Shown here in pieces: positions 9,301-10,787 of a DNA stretch of 10,787 nucleotides; within the stretch, counting starts at the first letter, position 1, and every line of letters starts with the position of its first letter. The stretch covers positions 1 through 10,787 of the forward strand of contig DGTW01000312.1 of assembly GCA_002393835.1 (NCBI GenBank), given 5' to 3'. The DNA comes from Treponema sp. UBA4326 (GTDB lineage Bacteria > Spirochaetota > Spirochaetia > Treponematales > Treponemataceae). The notes beneath the pieces were generated by a model that was given only the letters and a program-made list of their open reading frames with translations, did no database searches and was not told the origin of the DNA. The translations under genes were made by a program, and so were the position numbers.

Positions 9301-10787
9301 GCCTCAGCTGCGACTTCGACAGACCTCAAGGGACACATCGAATTTGAAGACGATTTGACGGATGGAATAAAGAACTTGACTTCTGGCACAACGGCTTACG
9401 GAAATGACCCGAAAGTTTCTGGAATCGTCACATTCACGGGCACTGCCTACGACGAGCATTCGCTTTCAGAAATCGACTTCGCATTCGGCTCTTACATGAA
9501 CGGCACGATTGCGACTTATGATTCTGCATCTTCTTCTTGGACCGCAGGAACTGGAACGCTCGCTTCTGACGGCTGGAAGGCGACTATCTCATCCGAGCCA
9601 GCTTCTTCAATCGGCTATTACAGTGACAACACATACTTTGGACAGGCAGGACACAAAGTCTACTGGACACTCTCTATCGACACAGAAAAAATCAGCGACG
9701 TGGCAAAACTTGATGTCGTACTCTCTGTTACTGCAAGAGATTTGAAAGAAAACGTAACGAGCACGGATGCAGCCGATGTAAGCACAAGGGCGGAAAGCAA
9801 CGGCGACCACGCTGTTACTGACGGAACGACAAACCTTCCGACATACCAGATGGACGTAGTTCCGTATATCGTTGGCGTTAAGTCTTCACTTTCAAGTCTC
9901 AAGAAAAACCGCTCAAGCGTCTACGACCGCACGGCATTGGGACACTATCCGGTCGCTTCTACGGAGACAATCTACGTCTACGGATTCAACCTCAATGGCG
10001 GAAGCCTTGCAGATAATGCTTCGCCTTCGCATTGGGTCAATCTTACGAAGATTACGCCGAGTACAAGCTACAAGTGGTATTCTGAAAAGGCTGCTCCTGT
10101 GGCAAGCGTTTACTCGGCAGGTTCCATCGAAAATTTCACAAGTGGTACTCTTTGGGCATACGTTAAAGGTGTTTGGGCACTCAACAACTTCAACGACAAT
10201 GACGCAAGGGACGACTACGAAAAGACAACCACAAGCGCAACCGGCGACTATTCGATTTATGCAAACTACCCGAACCGCCAGCCGAACAACGACTCGAACA
10301 ACAGGCTTACGGACGATGTAGTTCTGGATGTGTGGTATTTCAACAGCAGGGCGGCTGTGCCTAAAGGTACAGGTCGCCTAAATGACCCTGTAATGAAAAT
10401 CAGTCCTAAAAACGGAATGATTCACTTTGCATTTGCAGACGGTCCACTCTTCTTTGCAATGGGAGGTGGATACTATAGAAATTCAACTGATCATACTTCT
10501 TATGATTATTGGGTTGGCGGCTATGACTTCTTTGGCTCTGTTGGATTTGCCGTAGATGATATAGGTCATACGTATGGTGTGGCGGCAGGTGGAGACATTA
10601 ACTCTACTACAGCAGACTCATTCGCCTTGTATTCAAGTCGATGGGGAGTTGGAACAAGAAGTAATGACGGCTCTCGAACTGGCGGGCACAGAATGCCTGT
10701 GGAAGTAGTTGCACAAACAAATTCCGGCGGGCAGATTACATTTGACAAATATAGGTTCAATAATTCTCCGTCTTTAGCTACCGTAGC
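1..10787 (+). CDS. Giant Ig-like repeat protein, internal fragment open at both ends
   Basis: Frame +1 reads without a stop for 3,595 codons and continues off both edges. The translation is an almost unbroken chain of about 23 bacterial Ig-like modules (residues 1-3288), then an IPT/TIG-like domain (3289-3453) and an unassigned aromatic- and Gly-rich region (3454-3595). Hallmarks are linkers such as IDTTKP and DNNAP, SGT-V-D strands, and ATDLAGNTS-type closing strands. The GTG at base 1 is not a start: it is the valine of a linker (V-T-A-P) whose first half lies upstream. No signal peptide, membrane helix or sorting signal is visible, as expected for an internal fragment. Only four Cys occur (residues 482, 1549, 2459, 2553). 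Giant proteins of this build are generally extracellular stalks or adhesins, and that role is inferred by analogy. An intracellular role is unlikely but not excluded. The substrate or binding partner is unknown. Confidence 0.93.
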   Translation, partial: MTAPVVTVSNLASNAVYTENDVTNLDLTASARSAKYKVSGTWTDAVKGTSTLEYSTDGGSNWTNVTGLQSASGVTMSWNATIDVAEGSEKSIKFRATDLAGNTSDEADYTFSGITFDFSVPVITFDSYVEKTNSSFILSGTVSDVLRISSSKATVTATKDGTSRDVTPSWPTVTEGKSYRFSVTVPASSTNHENDGQWKFTVNASDEAGRNAAAATASSLIDTKAPELETPSITIEESSKVSDITYFNQSNVIDLKIEVKDDDDEITTSGVKTVQYAISSGHTNLTYDAAKSASPSTIVADWAKLSEEDENSWEATIKALQKAGNGEYVIFVRATDFAGNTADSSVIKLIADKISPDITETDGVDKYISVDSNNNSFVLSGTVSDDTYLTEVKSSATVGNNSDTAADVEWIKDENKWKISQTIANDADSHSFTYTITAKDLAGNTTTHNKTVYVDRESPTVAISTLNKADAATNTFVNSANCTFAGSSSDDLSGISSLTGYLLTATAATTINESSEEEAVKAKALLSGAIAVGSGVNAAASWNTTFTIESDGSYVPVFVATDVAGNTSVKIGSQFTADFAAPKSTLALSNVYELGTSSSAELTGDNYGDGATSSKWTDGITYYAKDDFTLSGTVTDIGFKPEKITLKVNNVDQTLTKKKTDNTDVTNGDSLTEMNWSYTQTVSSDTTYTYKLTLEDNSENKITKTFIVQSDKSAPSVSILAPAAGSNQTEPSFTVSGTVNDGAGIGAGAVTYEIYKDNTSGTAIAFGSATIDGGSWSATVSNLNTSGNLILVASAIDYLGNSALSSERSFYRDSTAPAISSPSMNKADETAAEITNGGWYNSSSIALSAIASDNESGVSSVTYKVKNGSTLGSETALTLSGGNANGKVVLSEGENTITITATNNVALSATENLTVHIDTTKPVFNGTKLYKTSDSTKTAVSVSNDNITIAGTLTEENLAERPLSVTATKDGVAADISSITIIQPASNGSAWTVAVPATVGDGSWVFTVTAIDLAGNTSSTTATVRIDTTKPVLSAPVVETSSTTKGSGETSETWYKTNSLRFTGTASDTDGTGIASVRYQTSADDGSSWTDGEVFAGTTSWSGTIENLVSGTTKVKIIVTDNAENEYKSDALGPYNIDMTEPVLDSSSVKVNGENVSEESPLYSNGKADVPVTFTASDADSGVQAVYVRLYGKVTDSATDKITATAGTGDTYSATIPAASITKSGTVYAQIVDWAGNKTDVNLFALTYDATDPAIQSATLADSSAYTAYKPKQNEDVYYVNNTSGNFTLSGIATDNLGLGAVELSIKDNNGTTITPTLTDPTNLSEWNFNIGDNLKNLTGPLTATLTVTDKAKNSVSKDITIKFDTTSPAALHEFDSGATPKDVVFRLGDSDNDIAELKTWQPSHTSLTAADKDVGGKYAAGTYGKANTIEVRGYFTEEGSGLQYVYYKVFSQATPPSADEIKAFVDDYKAQKTGYFSAIAEESKNVKFNTSDSAYEFKEDVKTNFKSTISEFAIGKNYLVLVGVDYVGNAAVDGISYTPDGSSTPLNCYSINVDVEAPTVERTLEDGESSALLTNASSADLVLKGTAVDNPSGNAAGIKSLSASIKVKERTGTEKEYKTTDTTPQISIDPTDNNTQWTVTVNKEIFENVDEGNFNVYVTALDNAGTGNSQTSNVGTISVDKVSPTVTLAPPTSADTTSNIRKINGKLDLSGTVKDANPLPSTAIVGIQYAKADTANLSDEDDSGWTTLTNESKGQMSELVLSGDYTFDIKNFDTTKIEPLNDVAYYIRAKATDKAGNIGYSDKLPVTISQDSDRPIIKITNLTDLGVSASPRYVLKYGTKSQITAMVSDDDGIDKVYISESEYKGSTGETAPATTMSDYSSTTGNLIFTPSDDYTAGKNVDGQKTFYIYVKDTEGKEFYSTYYGIDIAPATAAADAAETAKYLNTPKVKINDTSLSDADNAKAFTYRSDSTSPVVEDIQALAYKSDKTTMNGGAVVTGTGQNATTAYTAYESVNASYIIGGTEKEWAQFKVITTDESGIDGIALEIAYTKTDGTEETLKLRSKESTAIADSNYTVDGADTFITDSNDSKKSTWTTGLIDFKNVKTGSVTIKVIPYDKLGLVGNGNATFVVDNSAPPISITSPASGDEKTGVISIVGNSYDGNVGTDDIQWLVPTKTEVATANNKETDSERLEYLRSLKLSDGTSKWNGGLTSLAERTSVSVSSWQFDFDGEYDKETSVVNSFIFTAGNPTLDVYAKAEFASNDDYETTGLYYLPIYFMATDKLGNYSILKDYVIHYNPDGDKPKLEITYPTKENYDTGKTFATLGGAISVTGSAEIPSGTTTVKNVYLQIASDEGSFDSTDKTKAGTGSENYGFTVVDAYTVINGIRGTSYNSTDTTGANAMTDDIAKTFGFASKTALDAWWGISVTNTTSWRIQINADNNMNPSGDNDTNPVKIRACGVNANGKFGAWTAGDGVISIHIDNKVPVISAVVKQYAAAITANPTTDPTAVASQNYATDMFLRGENWYLVLDARDESGIDSVTVKNGVNNVSGCYEMALVELDGKSGKRVYIPIDTGVTALTYTVEAKEIEGEGTGTAHTTKASYSFKIDNNAPSLEDIMNGSNTELSDSEQNSVQNSNSVYTIKGVSDDLEEGSGVEQVVFYFMRKSGKTETTISNEVLLDPMITPTTTTTDGLTTTTYGKIALSELEEVSLDKTTEKLYAEKISGKVTADSNGSFNTFTAASDFDKYIRVGGLVKIDGLYRKISTVSGNVVTFTPPTTAASSEDAYFPIAQVIDANNTAKKNSDNPFQFETGKDDGDGMPESFTKSGSKWTWDASIHSDNMPDGPATLVVLAFDAAGNVTGKSYSVMVSNNAPRLAKVFLATDLNNNSKYENEEFESYNILDAEGNEQEKYTLNFTSFNEKYASTSEVFTVKNKLMVVPEIVGGNGTMQMVAKKGASSETAVPTSETGAISLSSITSKTAEGTTKASLDSTAKIAADIFAAAATGNKFWAYELSNEELAGGSPTEPDGETSKTTDDGTGKSFSFTFWDSTEERTQGTNSQNAVLLVEDFTFDLVDGTAPKTVINPFYWNGINENSIYDSASAATSTDLKGHIEFEDDLTDGIKNLTSGTTAYGNDPKVSGIVTFTGTAYDEHSLSEIDFAFGSYMNGTIATYDSASSSWTAGTGTLASDGWKATISSEPASSIGYYSDNTYFGQAGHKVYWTLSIDTEKISDVAKLDVVLSVTARDLKENVTSTDAADVSTRAESNGDHAVTDGTTNLPTYQMDVVPYIVGVKSSLSSLKKNRSSVYDRTALGHYPVASTETIYVYGFNLNGGSLADNASPSHWVNLTKITPSTSYKWYSEKAAPVASVYSAGSIENFTSGTLWAYVKGVWALNNFNDNDARDDYEKTTTSATGDYSIYANYPNRQPNNDSNNRLTDDVVLDVWYFNSRAAVPKGTGRLNDPVMKISPKNGMIHFAFADGPLFFAMGGGYYRNSTDHTSYDYWVGGYDFFGSVGFAVDDIGHTYGVAAGGDINSTTADSFALYSSRWGVGTRSNDGSRTGGHRMPVEVVAQTNSGGQITFDKYRFNNSPSLATV
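358..669 (+). repeat. Ig-like module 2
   Basis: Residues 120-223. PVITF opens the first strand, FILSGTVSD is the second, and ATVTATKDG forms a central strand and turn. The closing motif is NASDEAGRN at 203-211, with Arg-Asn replacing the usual Asn-Thr, and the linker is IDTKAP. It is similar to module 9 in its central and closing strands, suggesting the two are copies of one ancestral unit. Confidence 0.82.
670..1056 (+). repeat. Ig-like module 3
   Basis: Residues 224-352. It starts APELETPSIT and ends with VRATDFAGNTADSS (closing motif at 333-342) and the linker IADKISP. The middle holds an acidic stretch, DDDDEI at 261-266, where a canonical module has its S-G-T-x-x-D strand. The module is longer than its neighbours because of a polar loop at about residues 285-315. 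Confidence 0.78.
1057..1368 (+). repeat. Ig-like module 4
   Basis: Residues 353-456. The order of motifs is canonical: SPDITETDG opening, SFVLSGTVSDDT, EVKSSATV, W-K-I-S, then TAKDLAGNTTT at 437-447 and the linker VYVDRESP. It has the same compact length as module 2 and ranks with it as a textbook unit of this array. Confidence 0.85.
1369..1740 (+). repeat. Ig-like module 5
   Basis: Residues 457-580. SPTVAIS opens it, CTFAGSSSDDLSGI replaces the usual SGT strand, and VATDVAGNTS closes it at 559-568. It contains the first of the four cysteines in the window (residue 482). An Ala-rich, probably helical or loop insertion (about 511-540, around EEEAVKAKALLSGA) accounts for its extra length. Confidence 0.8.
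1741..2139 (+). repeat. Ig-like module 6
   Basis: Residues 581-713. It begins APKSTLALSN, has DDFTLSGTVTDIGF at 626-639, a central strand KITLKVNNVD, and a degenerate closing strand LTLEDNSENK in which D-N-S-E-N stands in for D-x-A-G-N. The linker is VQSDKSAP. The first 45 residues form a long Ser/Gly/Asp-rich loop before the conserved core. Confidence 0.78.
2140..2445 (+). repeat. Ig-like module 7
   Basis: Residues 714-815, the shortest full unit. APSVSILAPAAGS is the classic P-x-x-G opening of Big_6-like domains, followed by FTVSGTVNDGAG, a Tyr-x-Ile-Tyr central strand, GGSWSATVSNL and the closing strand ASAIDYLGNSA. The linker is YRDSTAP. The spacing of these motifs makes it a good reference unit for building a profile of this array. 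Confidence 0.86.
2446..2760 (+). repeat. Ig-like module 8
   Basis: Residues 816-920. A GGWYNSSSI strand and SDNESGVSSVTYKV follow the opening, as in modules of the type found in many cell-wall-linked bacterial proteins. The closing strand is degenerate: TATNNVALSA replaces T-A-x-D-x-A-G-N-x-S. The linker IDTTKP is canonical and is repeated at the end of the next module. Confidence 0.8.
2761..3087 (+). repeat. Ig-like module 9
   Basis: Residues 921-1029. Motifs are NITIAGTLTEENL, LSVTATKDG, AWTVAVPA, then DGSWVFTVTAIDLAGNTSS and the linker IDTTKP. The TVTAIDLAGNTS strand is the closest to the family consensus in the window. The central TATKDG and the strand leading to the closing motif align with module 2. 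Confidence 0.87.
3088..3420 (+). repeat. Ig-like module 10
   Basis: Residues 1030-1140. SLRFTGTASDTDGTGIASV is the second strand and first turn. VRYQTSADDGSSWTDG is a hairpin nearly matching EYSTDGGSNWTN of module 1, and WSGTIENLVSG follows. The closing strand reads IIVTDNAENEY, with A-E-N for A-G-N. The linker is NIDMTEP. Confidence 0.84.
3421..3753 (+). repeat. Ig-like module 11
   Basis: Residues 1141-1251. ADVPVTFTASDADSGVQAVYVRL spans two strands and the D-S-G-V turn typical of this fold (the string is split between strands at SDAD). YSATIPA and AQIVDWAGNKTD (closing motif at 1230-1239) follow. The linker YDATDP departs from I-D-x-T only at its first position. Confidence 0.82.
3754..4101 (+). 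repeat. Ig-like module 12
   Basis: Residues 1252-1367. After a Tyr-rich lead (AYTAYKP, DVYYVNN) come NFTLSGIATDNLGLGAV, VELSIKDNNG and a closing strand LTVTDKAKNSVS, where A-K-N replaces A-G-N. The linker is KFDTTSP. This is the last of the compact units; most modules downstream are larger. Confidence 0.82.
4102..4671 (+). repeat. Ig-like module 13 with a large insertion
   Basis: Residues 1368-1557, about 80 longer than a compact unit. A conserved opening, KDVVFRLGDSDND, is followed by NTIEVRGYFTEEGSGLQYVYYKV. An insertion rich in Lys and Glu (about 1455-1505) may be partly helical. The closing strand is LVLVGVDYVGNAAVDG (motif at 1525-1533) and the linker is VDVEAP. The second Cys of the window is residue 1549. 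Confidence 0.68.
4672..5049 (+). repeat. Ig-like module 14
   Basis: Residues 1558-1683. DLVLKGTAVDNPSGNAAGI is the SGT-like strand with an extended turn. LSASIKVKER is the central strand and QWTVTVNKEIF the next one. FNVYVTALDNAGTGNS is the closing strand, with a small insertion in the A-G-N motif. The linker is SVDKVSP. Confidence 0.8.
5050..5439 (+). repeat. Ig-like module 15
   Basis: Residues 1684-1813. SPTVTLAPP opens it, KLDLSGTVKDANPL is the second strand, and VGIQYAKA carries the central strand followed by SGWTTLT. IRAKATDKAGNIGYS closes it with an intact motif at 1790-1800. The linker, ISQDSDRP, is the Gln variant of I-D-x-S-x-P. Confidence 0.82.
5440..5916 (+). repeat. Ig-like module 16 plus alanine-rich linker
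   Basis: Residues 1814-1972. The Ig-like core (about 1814-1927) has SQITAMVSDDDGIDKVYIS and a closing strand FYIYVKDTEGKEFYS in which E-G-K replaces A-G-N. It is followed by an Ala/Thr-rich stretch, IAPATAAADAAETAKY at 1928-1943, and about 30 further residues up to the SDSTSP linker. This is the longest non-Ig connector I see between two modules and could act as a hinge. Confidence 0.66.
5917..6402 (+). repeat. Ig-like module 17
   Basis: Residues 1973-2134. It is divergent: WAQFKVITTDESGIDGIALEI carries the conserved D-E-S-G-I-D turn (the strand begins at FKV), and SVTIKVIPYDKLGLVGN is the closing strand, with L-G-L-V-G-N in place of A-G-N. The first 60 residues are Ala/Thr/Tyr-rich and lack clear motifs. 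From this unit on, the linkers shift to the V-D-N-S-A-P style. Confidence 0.68.
6403..6906 (+). repeat. Ig-like module 18
   Basis: Residues 2135-2302. APPISITSPASGDEKTG matches the Big_6 opening (P-x-x-G), followed by GVISIVGNSYDGN, which is the SGT-x-x-D strand in altered form. SVSSWQFDFDG lies mid-domain, and the closing strand YFMATDKLGNYS is well kept. A polar insertion rich in Glu/Arg/Leu (about 2178-2215) may be helical. The linker HYNPDGDKP is unusually acidic. Confidence 0.72.
6907..7452 (+). repeat. Ig-like module 19, variant form
   Basis: Residues 2303-2484. KPKLEITYPT and GAISVTGSAEIPSG are recognisable opening strands, and VKNVYLQIASDEG is a central strand. The middle, with AWWGISVTNTTSWRIQIN at about 2421-2438, is a Trp-rich element absent from other modules. 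The closing strand has become KIRACGVNANGKFGAW, in which N-A-N-G-K replaces D-x-A-G-N and which holds the third Cys (2459). The linker is HIDNKVP. Confidence 0.7.
7453..7833 (+). repeat. Ig-like module 20
   Basis: Residues 2485-2611. It is a divergent unit. ENWYLVLDARDESGIDSVTV contains the D-E-S-G-I-D turn also seen in module 17 (the strand is WYLVL). The closing region is YTVEAKEIEGEGTG, lacking A-G-N altogether. The fourth and last Cys is residue 2553 (SGCY). The linker is KIDNNAP. Confidence 0.7.
8053..8094 (+). other. Threonine-rich low-complexity stretch
   Basis: Residues 2685-2698 contain ten threonines in two runs (PTTTTTDG and LTTTTYG). It sits in the loop before the inserted segment of module 21. 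Such stretches are flexible and are sometimes O-glycosylated in surface proteins, but nothing here shows modification. Codons alternate between aca, act and acg, so it is not a simple microsatellite. Confidence 0.6.
8164..8400 (+). other. Inserted small-barrel-like segment in module 21
   Basis: Residues 2722-2800 do not look like an Ig strand pattern. The core reads DKYIRVGGLVKIDG then YRKISTVSGNVVTFTPP, which is a pattern of short strands with a G-x-L-V-K-I step followed by S-G-N-V-V-T-F. That pattern recalls small SH3-like or KOW-like barrels, or tail-protein-type beta modules. It is inference from strand spacing alone; no family can be named from the sequence. Confidence 0.4.
8443..8466 (+). 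other. Acidic loop resembling a calcium-binding TSP3-type repeat
   Basis: Residues 2815-2822 read DDGDGMPE. They align with the core of thrombospondin type 3-like calcium loops (D-x-D-G-D-G-x-P-D), with Lys at the first ligand position and Glu in place of the final Asp. Only one copy is present. Calcium binding is a possibility and not shown. Confidence 0.35.
8617..9234 (+). repeat. Ig-like module 22, highly divergent
   Basis: Residues 2873-3078. It is placed as a module mainly because it is bounded by the linkers SNNAP and VDGTAP. Strand-like segments are APRLAKVFLATDL, KYTLNFTSF, KLMVVPEIVG, MQMVAKKG, and KSFSFTFWDSTEE then AVLLVEDFTF. No SGT or A-G-N motif is present. An Ala/Thr/Ser-rich middle (about 2955-3005) separates two beta-rich parts. 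It may be a different beta-sandwich type. Confidence 0.5.
9235..9864 (+). repeat. Ig-like module 23, last before the distal region
   Basis: Residues 3079-3288. It starts APKTVINPFYWNG and has GHIEFEDDL and then KVSGIVTFTGTAYDEHSLSEIDFAF, where the SGT-x-x-D strand reads TGTAYD. VVLSVTARDLKENVTS is the closing strand, with K-E-N for A-G-N. The module ends at QMDVVP, which leads directly into the IPT-like domain. An aromatic lead (PFYWNG) not seen in earlier units suggests it is specialised as a junction domain. Confidence 0.68.
9865..10359 (+). other. IPT/TIG-like domain
   Basis: Residues 3289-3453. The pattern differs from the Ig array: PYIVGV opens it, ETIYVYGFNLNGG (3322-3334) matches the x-T-I-x-x-x-G-x-N-F/L core of IPT/TIG domains, and SGTLWAYVKGVWALNN (3381-3396) matches the closing S-G-x-L-x-V-x-V-x-G-x-x-S-N-N strand. 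The following 55 residues are very polar (NDNDARDD, NRQPNNDSNN) and end in an aromatic strand, LDVWYFNSR. In other bacterial surface proteins IPT domains often act as spacers near a functional head. That is the basis for the role inferred here. Confidence 0.62.
10360..10787 (+). other. Unassigned aromatic- and Gly-rich distal region (3' truncated)
   Basis: Residues 3454-3595, continuing past the window. It has strand-like segments: MKISPKNGMIHFAF, GPLFFAMGGGYY, YDYWVGGYDFFG, VGFAVDDIGHTYGVAAGGD and FALYSSRWG. The F-A-V-D-D-I-G-H-T-Y-G-V step resembles a beta-propeller blade (x-V-D-x-x-G-x-x-Y-V). Trp, Tyr and Phe are denser than in the Ig array, as in a ligand-binding or structural head domain. 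I cannot name a family, and one partial copy cannot prove a propeller. Confidence 0.4.

Noticed and set aside
9872..10321. Forward open frame of 149 codons in frame 2
   Set aside because: It overlaps the well-formed IPT-like domain in frame 1. Its product is rich in Arg, Thr and Gln with no recognisable fold, as expected from reading the same codons one base out of phase.
10456..10476. Glycine-rich stretch (MGGGYY) as an RTX calcium nonapeptide repeat
   Set aside because: The G-G-x-G-x-D-x-x-x pattern is not present and there is no tandem repetition.
1..10787. CRISPR-like or tandem DNA repeat array
   Set aside because: The repetition is at protein level, with modules diverged at DNA level. 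No short identical repeats with regular spacers are seen.

Overview
The window lies entirely inside one giant protein-coding gene on the + strand. Frame +1 is open from base 1 to base 10787: 3,595 complete codons, no stop, and no start that can be defended. The real start and stop are therefore both outside the window. Every other open frame on either strand is a shadow of this gene. I see no RNA gene, mobile element, CRISPR array, promoter, terminator or intergenic gap.

The protein is a chain of bacterial Ig-like modules of the Big_3/Big_6/Big_13 kind. Each starts just after an inter-domain linker of the form I-D-x-T-x-P or D-N-x-A-P. It usually carries an S-G-T-x-x-D strand near its start and an A-x-D-x-A-G-N-x-S strand near its end. 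I count 23 modules (residues 1-3288). Modules 1-12 (bases 1-4101) are compact, 102-133 residues each, and mostly keep the motifs. Modules 13-23 (bases 4102-9864) are mostly larger, 126-261 residues, with insertions and weaker motifs. Module 21 contains an inserted segment resembling a small beta barrel, followed by an acidic loop like those that bind calcium.

From about base 9865 the architecture changes. There is an IPT/TIG-like domain (9865-10359), then a tryptophan-, tyrosine- and glycine-rich region I cannot assign (10360-10787) that runs off the window. This looks like the start of a separate C-terminal or distal functional region carried on a long Ig-like stalk.

Only four cysteines occur in 3,595 residues, and the composition is rich in Thr, Ser, Ala, Asp, Asn and Gly. 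Both fit an exported or surface-exposed stalk, adhesin or matrix protein. GC is moderate: 60-base lines I counted by hand gave 35-55 %. The style of the protein and its codon use suggest a host-associated spirochaete such as Treponema, but this is an impression and not proven by any marker in the window. Function, anchoring and export route cannot be read here because the N- and C-terminal ends are missing.
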